The notes under the pieces: model-generated
Seen by the model: the letters and a program-made list of their open reading frames with translations, nothing else
The model's database searches: none
What the model was told of the DNA's origin: nothing
Translations under genes and position numbers: made by a program
Assembly: GCA_905250075.1 (NCBI GenBank)
Contig: CAJNOP010000045.1
Location: forward strand, 601,779-665,778
Source of the DNA: Rotaria sp. Silwood1
Taxonomy: Eukaryota; Rotifera; Eurotatoria; Philodinida; Philodinidae
DNA length: 64,000 nucleotides
Reading direction: 5' to 3'
Part shown: positions 1-12,027 of the stretch, piece after piece
Layout: every line of letters begins with the position of its first letter
Position numbering within the stretch: position 1 is the stretch's first letter

Positions 1-124
1 TATTTGTATTATTAGTAGATGTTGGAGATGATGATGATGATGTTGTTGTCGTTGAATTCATTCCTGGCCAATTAGTACGAACAAGTTGCGTAGAATTATT
101 TGTTAAATTTGTTGCTACAGACAT
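1..124 (-). CDS. 5' end of an unrecognised gene, running off the left edge
   Basis: On the minus strand an ATG at 124 opens a frame that stays open for 41 codons to the window edge. The visible N-terminus starts MSVATNLTNNSTQLVRTN and becomes a run of Thr and Ser followed by Asn-Thr repeats. Such a low-complexity start is common in rotifer proteins and says nothing about function. No splice site falls inside the visible part. The gene would be transcribed leftward, so the AT-rich DNA to its right is its likely promoter. It could still be a chance frame, because only 124 bases are seen. Confidence 0.45.
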   Translation of the reverse strand, partial: MSVATNLTNNSTQLVRTNWPGMNSTTTTSSSSSPTSTNNTN

Positions 125-1020
125 AATTTTTATAGGGGATAAGATATCAATAAATGAAATCAATATGTAAAGCGAAAAAAAAACAAGGTTATTTTAACAA
201 TTGATTTTGAACTAATGTTGAATTACTGAACAAAGAAGCAACAGAAAAACACACACACACAAATCAGTCAATCAAATAAAAATAAACCAATCATTGATAA
301 TATTATTCTCGAAATATAAGAAACTGTATAATAGTGACAACTATTGAAAGTTAAGAAAATTCAGCTCTTTCTAATCTAGATAGAGAAAAAAAAAATTCAG
401 GAAACAAAAATTACATTAAGAATAGGGAAAGCCAACAAATTACCATATTTTCTATATCTGTAAAAGAATTATTAGTATTGTAAGCATCAATAGATATAAT
501 AAAATAAAGCATACTCCAAAATAACAATATTATCTAATGATGGTCTCAGTTTGGAAAAAAAATATATTTCAAGGACTATTATCACTTACACTGTTGTTTT
601 CAAACGTTTCGTTTCAATCTAGAGAATTAAGCAAACGATCTAAAACTAATTGAAATCAAATAAATAATAATCAAATCAATTTCTCATATATGAATAGCAT
701 TTCAAGAGTTTTCTTGCTTAGCTAAACAAACATATATGACTGAGGGCACTTGAAATAACATTCATGCATTTTTTTTTTACGTTGGAAACTAAAAAAATAT
801 TTATTTATCTAATAGAATAAAAAAAATCTTTATATATATATATTTCTATATTTCATCAATTATTATTTCTTTGATTTAGAATTTTCATCATCATTTTAAT
901 GAAATACATCGAATCACACGTTTTTTTTTATATCATAAAACGAAAACGATGAATAAAACATGCACACAAGTATCGGACATGATGATTTTCAATAGAAAAA
1001 AAATTATTCAAAATCGTTTT
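125..1020. other. AT-rich intergenic stretch
   Basis: No coding frame of useful length is visible. The stretch is very AT-rich, with A and T runs, a short CA run near 250 and a TA run near 832-845. It should hold the promoter of the leftward gene at 1-124 and the 3' flank of the membrane-protein gene that ends at 1021. Confidence 0.5.
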
Positions 1021-2215
1021 TTATTTAAGATTTGATAGTCCTATTAATTTACTAAGATATAATAAAATCCAAGCAGCATGCATCGTCAATGATATTACTT
1101 CATGTGGTACATTTCCAATAAATGCACATTTTAAATAAATATGATCACTAAATGTTGCTGTTGTAAAACAAATTGCCATTGCACCAAAAAATGATCCAAA
1201 ACCAATTAATGAATAAAAGAGCCAATCAAGATTTGGTATTTCTTGTCGTTTACTCATCCATAATGATAAACGAACACCAAATGCCATCGAAAGTATTTTA
1301 AATATTTGTTCAATACATAATTGACCAGTTACGATATTTGTTGTATCTAATCGAAAATCAGATGTATAATAAAAAATATTTATTAACCATTCACTTGTTA
1401 ATGTTTGATATTCATTACAAAGAAAAATTAAAAGGAAATTTATAGAACCACATAATAAACCAGTTAAACCTGGTGGTAAATAATCTCCATGATACAATAA
1501 ATCATATAATTCATCTGATGAATGTCCTGGTGATAATGATTGTTCACTTGTTTCAAATAAAAGTAGTAATAATATACTAATTGTAATTAGCATAAATCGT
1601 CCTATATTATTTAAACTTTGTTTATCACTTGATGTTGAAGCTAAAAGAAAAACATACAAAAGAATTTAATCAGTATTTTTTATTTTCTTTATTTAAATAG
1701 AAAACAAAAACAAAATATATCTTACGAGAATTATTATTTCTATTAATCTGCGAAACACTAATCCGACTAAATAAAAGTCCACCAAAAACATGATAAAACA
1801 CATAAGCTATATAACTAGCTGCAATACAATAAAAGAAAATAATAGGATTTATAGCTAAATATATTGGTAAATATGATGGACAAAAACCAGTTAATATCAT
1901 TGATATCCCTAATAAATAACTACCTATTTGTATATCCATTATATTACGATTTTTATAACGATTTTCTATCGATGAATATGCTAATAAATATTTATTTGGT
2001 GTGATTTTACTTAAAAGATAAGGTATACTCAAAAAAATAAAACTTGTTGCAAGATAAAATTTAAATAAATCTGTTTTCATAAATAAAATATTTCGATCAA
2101 ATGTATATGGATAATAAAGTTTGCTTTTTTCAAATATAAATCCATGTAATGCATGAAGAATAATACTAAATAAGAATTTTTTATTGCAAATTAATTTTAA
2201 ACTACCGTACAACAT
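1021..2215 (-). CDS. YeeE/YedE-type multi-pass membrane protein (sulphur transport family), two exons
   Basis: Exons are 2215-1726 and 1640-1021, and the 85-bp intron has a GTAAG donor and a TTTTAG acceptor. Phase is kept (phase 1), giving 369 residues. The N-terminal half shows the pattern of YeeE/YedE proteins: a GFIFEKSKLYYP segment, then ILF...LFKFYLATSF, then LLGISMILTGFCPS, which matches the glycine- and Cys-Pro-containing helix of that family. The rest has several more hydrophobic segments, including PPGLTGLLCGSINFLLIFL, so about nine membrane helices are likely. Bacterial relatives import thiosulphate or move sulphur compounds. The substrate here is unknown, and the C-terminal half is less typical. 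Which membrane it occupies cannot be read from the sequence. Confidence 0.65.
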
Positions 2216-3039
2216 TTTTGATTTTTATTTTAAATTATTTATCAAATCAAAGACATTGACTCTTTCTGCGTTATTTCTTTTTTTCTTGGTTTTTTTTTCG
2301 TTCACTTGTCCTTTAATATTACGCAGTCATGCATGACGCATATGTTAGTATACTTATCAAGTTTTTTTTTTATTGGTAAATAGAAACGAAAATAAATTCT
2401 AGTAATTAGATTAGAGCATATATAACAATTTTAAAATGCGTGCATATTTGATTTCAAATGAATAAGCAAGCTCTCGTTTCATAGAATTAGGATCCGATAA
2501 GATTGTCTTTTTAATCGTCAGTATTTTTTTCTAATCTCGCTCGTTGTAAACAGCATAAGATTCCAGCATACTTTATGATAAACACGAACGAGGAAGAAAG
2601 ACTCCCGCCGATCTGCAATACTTGTCATTACTATTTCTCTTGTCATTCTTTCTTTTGCTTGAAGAAAAAAGGAAAGAGGATAGAGATAGCTAACGCCCAA
2701 TCTTTGTATGTTAGCCTTGTATGCACGCTTCTAAAGTCTGCATACACAATCACCAACATCACTACCACAACTACCAGCATTACTCTCAGCACACGGGAAC
2801 AAGAAAAGAGGATCTTTTCAGTTCTCTCGAGAACGATGCCGTGCGTCACTCATCATAGAACATTTTTTTTTCAAATTACGTTCTAAGAACGAGCATCGAG
2901 AGAGAATCGGAGAAAGAGAGAAAAACAAGAGGAAAACGAATCAAGCTTGCTCGTGTAAATGTGAGTGTGTGCAAGAACTACAACATATTGATGTTGATAT
3001 TATCAAGTGCCTGTGACGTTACTGTCGAATCACATCACC
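2216..3039. promoter_or_regulatory. Intergenic region with the presumed divergent promoters of the membrane-protein gene and RIM
   Basis: The two genes are transcribed away from each other from this 824-bp stretch. The part from about 2560 to 3000 is less AT-rich than its surroundings and probably includes the RIM 5' untranslated region. An open frame in the RIM frame begins upstream of the chosen ATG with a GTG. It is treated as leader, because ATG at 3040 is the first AUG in that frame. No defined transcription-factor site is claimed. Confidence 0.4.
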
Positions 3040-4286
3040 ATGAATCCTCAGGCACCGGCACCAACAGGAGCACCGCTTCGAGCATCGTCTCCAGATTTCT
3101 CTTCACTCTCATATGAAGAACTTGAACAATTAGAAGTTGTTCTACAGAAACAGGCTTTGATTGAAAATGAACAAACACGACGTTTGGCTGGTTTACGGCG
3201 TACTATGGTTCATCTTCAGCAAACAATTGATAATGATCAAAAACGATCACGAAATTTTTCATTATCTACTTCAAATAATTCTTCACCTGTACAAACAAAT
3301 CAACCTATATTAACATCATCTGATATTGTTGAATGCTATATTTGTTTATCAATAATTGAAATTCAAACAAATAATTATAATCTTTCATCACCAATACTTT
3401 GTGCTGATTGTCATCGACCTGTTTGTCGACGATGTGGAAATTATACATCACCAGAATTTACTCTACCACATTATCCAATACATTCAGAAAATCAAAATCA
3501 GGCATCAAAATGGCGCTGTCGTATGTGCATTGTACGTCGTGAAGTTGTTCGGAAGTCTGGTACGTGCTTGAATAAAGAAAAATAATCAGCAAATATATAT
3601 ATACATATCTTGAAAAAACGAATAAAGACGTCTTTTACATATATAAATAAAGTGAATCACAAAAGTTTAAGACACTTTCTACTTTATTTCTACTTATTCG
3701 ATACTTAAATATCTTGAGAGTCATATGTGTGATGAAACATGCATTGTACAGGAAATTGCAACGTATCATTCGATAGAAAAAAATTCTATTCTACAAAATA
3801 CACTATTTTCCAGAGTTCTGAAGTTCTTATTTGAATCTTAATTTGCTTAATTATTAATAGACTATTACTGAATTTATAAAAAAAGTGTTTCAAAAAATTC
3901 TATTGTAGTTATTTACTGCGAAACAAAAAATACACAGCTTTGTTCAGTTTTCAATGGTCTTTCTAATGGTATACTTGAAAATTAAAAACCATGAAAATAA
4001 ATTGTGTTAATTAACTAATTAATTTGAGCTACTCATTATTAATATTTAATTATTGAAATCAATAATTAAGAAAAAATTTCTATACCAAAATGTAGCCCGT
4101 TCAATTCTGTATCTAATGGTATATTTTAGTGGATTTTTTTCTGTTTTCAATAACGATAAAATCGATAACATACGAAAAGTGTCTTAAACTTTTGACTATA
4201 GAGAAAAAATTGTATTTCGCTGAACATTTTCAGCTAACGGCCAATTTGATGACGCATAAATGAGCCATGTAGACCTTAACCCTTCC

Positions 4287-4327
<41 letters not shown>

Positions 4328-7300
4328 ATATTTATTTTTTCTTTCCTTTAAAAAAAGAATTACAAAAAATAAAAAGTGTCTTAAACTTTTGTGACCCATT
4401 TTACGTTCAGATTTATTTTAAAATAAGATGCATACAAAAGCAAACTAGTCAAAATTAATTTATTTTTCTCACGAATAATTATGTTTTGCCCCTTTTCTTG
4501 GTTTTTTTTCCTTTTTTTCTTTTCCATTAAAGGAAAGAAGAAGACGAAGAAGAAAAAAGGTGTCTCATTGATGGCACCTTTACTTGGTTTAGTTATTCCT
4601 TTGATTAAGTCTTTTTCTTTTTCAACATATTTCACGAATAACATAAAAGACAAGAATGAATCTTTTTCGAGGTACATGGAATATGAATGATAATGAAACA
4701 TCAAATCATTCGCCTATACGTTTATTACAAAAATTAGCTGCTTATCGTGCATCAATTACTTCAACATCAATGTCATCATCATCACCATCACCACTAAATG
4801 AACATCATTCATCAATTTTTAGTGAATCAACAAATTTTATTGCACGTCTATGGCGTCCATCTCCTTCACAATCAACGCCATCACCAACTTTAATTGCTTC
4901 ACATGAAACAAAATCATCATCATTTGATCATATACCTGAACCATGTTCTACATCAATGGATGCATCATCTAGTTTATCATCACCAGCTATGTTAAATCGT
5001 CGTATGTCATTCATACGTAATGTATCAGCAAAAAATCCATCATCTAATCAAATTTATGTGCAATCATCATCTATGGTAATAGCATCTCCAATAATGCCAT
5101 TACTTCAAGCACAACCGACAACATCAAGTACAGTAACAGATCCTTCATTCGAAGATACAACATCTGAACAACAATATGATACCAATAGTGAATTATTATC
5201 TCAAAGTTTAGAAACAAATATTAATAGTAGTAATCCTCATTTAATTGATAATCAAGATAATGAGAGAAATTTTCGACAACAATCATTAATATATGATGAA
5301 CAACATAAAAAGTTAGATTTAATATCAAAACCAATGAAATCATCTGTTGAACAATTATCATCATTACCGATGAGAGTTATTGAACAATATCATCATCATG
5401 ATAGTCTTCCTTTATCAGAACCTAGTATCGATATTAGTACGGTAAGTTCAAGTCATCTTTAGAAATTATTTAAAAAAAGCTTTATATTTTAACTAATTAT
5501 TAGAATATTATTCTTATCTTATTACAGCTATGTAGTCACTAAGCTAAAAAATACTTCGTCATAGTAATAGTTATTTTATGTCCTTGTCCTGTCTATCATA
5601 GAAAGAAAACATACACACAAACAGGTACGCAGAAAGTCGTAGAAATTCTTTTTTTTACAGAGTACTCACGCTTGAAGAACAGGAAATAAAAGAGAAAGAT
5701 ATAATGATACAATACAACGTCGATGTTTCTCGTTCTAGATACTTATTTAAAATTAGTATTTATTTTTTTTCCGCTTCATAATTAGCCACAAGTCATCGAA
5801 AGAATGAAAAAGAAAGAGACAAGCAATCAAAAATATCTATACCTGTCTGTCATATAAAAAAAGCATTTATGTCATTTAAGATATGCAAATGAGAAATAGT
5901 CTCAAATGAATTCTCAGATAGTATTTATATTCATTTAGAAATTATTCTTTAAGATTTCTATACGAAATGAAGATTGACATAAAGAATAATATTAATCATC
6001 ATAAGATGTTAATTTTTCCTATTATTTTATTTTATTTATTTTGTTTTGAAAGAAAAAAAAATCCAAGAATATTCGTTCATTGTGTTTTTATTACTTTTTT
6101 TCATCAGGCCATGGATTTTTCTTCTATTTCCATGTTAACAGAACAATCACCAAATAGTAGTAGTGGAGAACATTTATTAACAGAAAATGAATCCATATCT
6201 GCTGATATACCTAGGACAGATAATAATAATCGTCGACGAACAAGTCGTTCAAGTTTAAAAAATTCAGATACATGGGCACGTAAAAGAGCATTATTGCATC
6301 GTGGTTATCAATGGACGACAACATTAGATAGAGAACCTTCAATAAACAATAATAATAATCAAATAACAGAATGTCATTTACCGAATAATGTAAAATCTTT
6401 ACCAAATTCTATAAATAAATCATCACCACATACAAATCAAGAAGACAATCTTTCATCATCTGAAATACCAATGTTAACAGATTCAAATTCGAATAATACT
6501 TCTTATAATTTATTTCATCGACGACAATCATCTCGTCGTTTACCTGATTTACCAGCTATTAGTACAACTAATAAAAATTCATCAAATAATGATGTAATAA
6601 GAGCTGATTTAACATTAACATCATCATCACATTCATCAACTGAATGTCCATATCAACAATTACGAGAAAATTCTCTTAGTAATTATCCAAATCGTTCAAA
6701 AAGTATTGATTCAGAATCATCACTTAAAAGTCGTTCATCACATATAAAATTATTACATGCACATCAAACACAAAATGCCAAATCAATTGATATATCAAAT
6801 TTAGCACGACAAAAATCTTTTCTTATTGTTAATAATACTTTATTACCACAACGGTCACTTGATTATCCATGTATTGTTCGTAAAGCACAAGATTTATCAG
6901 ATATTGTTCGAACACGAATGTTATATTCAAAAATGAATAAACAACAACAAGGAAATCATTTTTCTATAAGTCTTGAACGTGAACATGTACCAAAAGTTCC
7001 AAGAAAAATTATCATACGACAAGATAATAGTATTGAAATTGCATTAAGGTAATTTTGAAATTATCGTAGCAATAATGATTTGTATTTTCTATCCAAAATA
7101 ATAATGCTTTCTTTTTCCAAAAACAAAAAATACCAATTAATAATAGATTTAAGAGTCTTTTTATCAAATGTGTTGTATAATTTTAATCTTTTCCTTTTAA
7201 AAGTCAACCACCTAAACTTCGACGAAATACTGTATCAGAAGATTATTATTATGGTTATAATCCAGAAGCTGATTTTGGTATATCACAAACAGCTGGTGCT

Positions 7301-10300
7301 ACATCAACACTTGGCTTACCATTGTCAGCTTCTATGTCAGGTTCAGTAAGTGGTGATCGACGTAAAACAATAGAAACATGTGAAAATATTTATTTACATG
7401 CTGAAGAAAGTTCAAAATTACGTGCACGTACACCACCATCAAATCCACATAGAATATTACTTCATCGAGATAAAAATGATACATCAATACGAACAAATGG
7501 TCTTGGAATGCGTATTGTTGGTGGACAAGAATGTGAAGATGGAAGTCTCGGTATAAATTGTTTTTATTTTATTAAAAATAAAAATAAAAATTTTTTCATT
7601 TCATTTATTTTTTAAGGATGTTTTGTAACAAATATTTTATCCGGTGGTCCAGCTCATGTTCAAGGTAATATTGAAGTTGGTGATCAAATTCTTGAATTTA
7701 ATGGCAATTCTTTAATTGATTCAACTTATGAAGAAGTTCGAATGTTACAAGATCAATGTGGTGATATTGTACAATTAGTTGTTCAACATAATAATATACG
7801 TTTACAAATTAATGGTGGACAAACATTATCATCTATAGAAGTTTCAAGACATTTTGAAACTGTACCACGTTTATCATCATCAATAACACGAAAACGACGA
7901 AATTTACCTCCATTACCATCTTCATTATCATCATCATTTCCTAAACAACCAAAACGACAATTATATGAAACAGTTGAAACACTTGAAGTACCAAATGTTA
8001 AAGAACTTAAACCAATTTTAATTAATCGTGGACGTTTATTAGGTAAGTTATTAGATATTTCAAATGAATTTATCTATATAATATGAATTCATTTTTTCTT
8101 TATGAATGAATGAATGAATGGATCTTTTGATTCTGAATAGAATTTTCTGTTTTTTGTTTTTCTTTTATTGAGGTAACAAAACAAGAACAAAACGGATTAG
8201 TCTTTTTTATAAGTAGATTATATCCTAATCCATTTATTCATAATTCATATTCAAAAATCTATTATGCATAGATTCTATTGAAAAAGATATTCATCTAATA
8301 AAAATAGTTACACCTCATTATCAACATGATTTAAATCGATTTTTATTCTTTTCATTGAGATAATTTGAATATATAGTTTGTTAATTAGTTTTTACAAAAG
8401 TCAACAATGTAGAAAAATGATATTTCATATCGAGTTCATATGATTAATCCTATCGCATTATTCATGCCTATATACGTTATTAAAAAAAGAAAAGATAAAT
8501 GAATAAAGAATTAGTATTATTATCTATTCTTTTGTATAAGAAAAAGGTTTTCATCAATCATATTTTAAATCAACTAAATGTCAAAAGCAAAAATAAACAA
8601 AATCAGAAAATTAATGAATCTGTATTCTAAAATAAAAAATGAAGAATCCAGTCAAATTGTATAATTTTCATCTGTCAACGGAAGTATGCATTTCCTAATT
8701 GATATCCGGACTCTTTCCTGTTGAATAGAAGTTCGTAAAATATCGCGACATTTTTTGTTCTATTTAACTTGTTTCAGTATTAAAAACAATGGAAAAGGTC
8801 ATCTCCTATTGATATAATTCTTATTTCTTTTTTTTAAAGCTCAAATTTGGCATGATATTGAAGAATTGAAATTAGCTTTAACAATAATTCAAGCAAGTAA
8901 TCTTCCATTACGATCGAATGGTGATTTACCTTATGCATATATAACTGGTAAAATGTTATTTGAAGATCATGGTTTTGATATGTTTGAAACAAAAGTTATA
9001 CATTCATCAAATCCAGTTTATAATGAAACATTTGTTTTTCATGAAGTTGAATCAATTGATGTGCTTCATCTTGAAATATATCTTTGGGATAAAAAAAATA
9101 ATATTCATATAAATAATAAATCAATTATAACTACGAATATTAATAATGATAATATAGATGATTCTGATGATTTTATTGGTATGATAGAATTACCATTAAG
9201 TGAAGCTAATCTTGAAGATGAACCACGTTGGTATGAATTACGTGATCGTCAAACACGTAAACCATCAACATCAAGTGTAACATTTAAATCATCATCAGTA
9301 GAAAGTAATGAAAGTTTTCGTAAAATGCCACCATTATTAAAACCAACTAAACGTAATGAACGTACGAAATCATCAGCTGATTTATTAGTACGTGCATTAA
9401 ATCGTTCAGCAACAAATAAATATGAAATAACATCTGATTTATTATCAACAAAACGAAAACATTCTGCTGTACAAATTCTTAATCATTCACCATGTAGAAA
9501 AAATTTACAACGTGCTAGTATTGCTGGTCCAATAACAACAACAATTACAATGTCAAAGAATGATAATGACAATGAAGATGAAGATGATGATGAAGAAGAT
9601 AATGAAAATAATCATCAACGTCAACAACAAAAACGTCAATCAATAATAGCTATACAATCCGAAAAAATTAAACGTCAAATATCTAAAGGATTATTTAAAT
9701 TATTTGATGTTCATACAAGACGTTTTAGTGAATCAACACCTAAATCAGTACCATCAAGTCCAATAAAAAAATTTTCTACACAAATATCAGCAACTATCGA
9801 TCAAGAAGATGACAATGCTTTATTAATGGGTGTTTCTATTGATAATTCAACTAATATTGTTAATAGATCACCACGTCAAAGTGTTATATCTACAACACAA
9901 CAAGATGAACATCAATCATCATTAATACGTCCTATACCATTACAACAAATGCCTATTGGACAATTAATGTTGCCATATATACCATCATCACGTCATTCAT
10001 CTATATCTGGTTCAAGAAAATCTTCAGCTGCATCTTATTGTGAAAGTGATGAAGATATAGATAGATATTTTACATTATCTGAACAACAACGACAAGAACA
10101 ATCAAATGAAAATAATAATATTCAAACACATATTGCTGGTCCAGGACAAGTAACACCAAGAAATTATGAAAATATGATTAATGATTTTATACATATGGGA
10201 CAAATACAACTTGGTTTAATTGTTACAAAAGGTCTTTTAGAAATTGATGTTATTTGTGCAAGAGGTTTACAAAGAGTTCTTGATGATATTAATACGAATA

Positions 10301-11741
10301 GTACAAATATTGAAGATATTCCACCGGATACTTATGTTAAAACGTAAATACTAATTATTTTGCTTTTCTTTTTGAATTGTTAATTTATTTTCTAATACAA
10401 TACTTCGATGAACTATTATAGACATATTTAGAATCGATAAAAAATAAGTCGAATGTCGAGTTCAACACAGAATAATTCTAGCTGTAGCTTTTCGATATCA
10501 ATTGACAATCTTATGTTTTATTATTTGAAAATTTTAAATATATATCATCAATACGATTAAATATCTTTATACATGTTTTCAAAAAGAATGATGTACATCC
10601 TTGAACAAAAGTCTTTCTTCCACTTCCTTCTTTTTTTCTGTATGATATATTTAATATCGAGTTTTTGATCGATCGAAACAATGAAATGAGTACTCTACTT
10701 TGTATGGAGTCTATAAGTGATCGTCGTGTGATTCATTTAGTGTAGCACCATGGATATTACTATACTATCACCTAATACAATACTTAAGTAAATTGTCATA
10801 ATTGACTACGAAGTTTTAGTTGTGTTTTGAATACTACATACTTTCAATTAGTCATGTGTAAGTTCTACTTATTCACTTGGGAATATCAAGTCAATGATGA
10901 ATATATAAGCGTCAAAAATATTCGAAGTACAAATAAAACTTTGTAGACGACTCTGTCAACATACTTAGTTGATATAATGAGCGATAGTATGATGCTACTC
11001 GTGTAACTATATTCAATAAATCAAATGATGATCACTTATACACTTTATGCAAAATAAAGTGCTCACTTCATTCTTTCGATCGACAAGAAATTCAGTATTA
11101 AATATGTAATAAAGCAAAAAAAAAACAAGAGAGAGTAGGCGGGACGATGGTTGCTCAACGATCTAAATCAGAAAATTTAAGTTAAACGAAATTTCTGGAT
11201 ATGATTGATTTCTATTCGAATGATTTATAGAATGACTCGAATTAAGTTTACTATAAACCTATTTATTAGATATGATAAAAGAAAAATAACATATTCGTAT
11301 TTATTATATTGTCAAATAAACTATAATTATTTGATTGTTAAAATCAATGAGAACATCTCTCAATATTTATATATTTCTTATGTTATAGTTATCTTCGTAC
11401 TGGTACACGTCGTGTACAAAAACGTAAAACACGAACAATAAAAACTAGTTATAATCCTGATTATCATGCAAAATTAAAATATCATGCTTGTAATGTTATG
11501 GGTAATGAAAATTTTCTTTTCTTTTCTGTTTTTTTTTTTATTATCTTTTAATAATCAAATTTATTCAGGTCGTCGTTTGCAAGTAACTGTTTGGCAACGT
11601 GCACGTAAATTTGAAAAAAATCAATGTATTGGTGAAGCATTTATTCAACTTGATAATCTAACATTAACTCAATTAACATTAGCTTGGTATAAATTATTTC
11701 GAGAAAAGTTAGTCGAAAGTGAGTTTTATGATTCAAGCTAA
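3040..11741 (+). CDS. RIMS: RIM active-zone scaffold protein (regulating synaptic membrane exocytosis), eight exons
   Basis: Exons are 3040-3559, 4672-5441, 6108-7048, 7204-7550, 7617-8042, 8840-10343, 11389-11501 and 11569-11741. All have GT-AG borders and matching phases, and they give 1597 residues, the usual size of long RIMs. The order is diagnostic: a Rab3-binding helix (about 15-75), a FYVE-like zinc finger (99-162, opening with CYIC and closing with CRMC before VVRKSG), a long Ser-rich linker, a PDZ domain (about 835-917, GLGMRIVGG then GDQILEFNG), C2A (about 1008-1130) and C2B (about 1454-1590). RIM links Rab3/RAB27 vesicles, Munc13 and calcium channels at the presynaptic membrane. 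C2A loop 1 keeps few aspartates, as expected for RIM C2 domains that do not bind calcium. Its loop 3 is stretched by an Asn-rich insert. Intron 1 carries a MITE. Confidence 0.93.
3647..4404. mobile_element. Mariner-like MITE (TIR element) in RIM intron 1
   Basis: Inverted ends share CACAAAAGTTTAAGACACTTT-type sequence (left copy 3659-3679, right copy about 4374-4395), and both ends start at a TA within similar flanks. A third copy of the motif lies at about 4175-4196, so an internal duplication or a nested shorter element of about 540 bp is possible. No transposase frame is present, so it is non-autonomous. A (TA)n run sits between the second and third motif copies. Confidence 0.65.
4289..4324. 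repeat. (TA)n microsatellite
   Basis: An uninterrupted TA dinucleotide run of about 36 bases lies inside the MITE in RIM intron 1. Confidence 0.9.
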
Positions 11742-11876
11742 CTGTCAGATTATCGTCTGTTTATCCAATGTGATCATATATACAAACAAAGCACCAAAAA
11801 AAACACACACCTATGTTTTTATGCGATGTTAGTTTTCATCTAGTTCTTCCTTGTGTTGAGAGAATGAATCTGTTTC

Positions 11877-11882
11877 AATAAA
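11877..11882 (+). terminator. Candidate polyadenylation signal of RIM
   Basis: AATAAA lies 136 bases after the RIM stop codon and is followed by T-rich sequence. It is placed by position and motif only. Confidence 0.5.
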
Positions 11883-12027
11883 TTTTTCATTTACAAATGC
11901 GTGTATTTTTTGTTTTATTTACTTATAAAATAAACAAATTCAAATAGACAACAAGTATTAAGCTAGATTAAACATATATCACATGAAATATTCATAATAT
12001 CGATCAGGTCGAAATATGAGATATTTC

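Noticed and set aside
2575..2886. A 103-codon frame on the plus strand before RIM, with opposite-strand frames beside it
   Set aside because: It has no recognisable content and overlaps the likely RIM leader. The opposite-strand frames fall in the same bases.
6211..6405. Minus-strand frame inside RIM exon 3
   Set aside because: It is the shadow of Asn- and Ser-rich coding sequence on the other strand.
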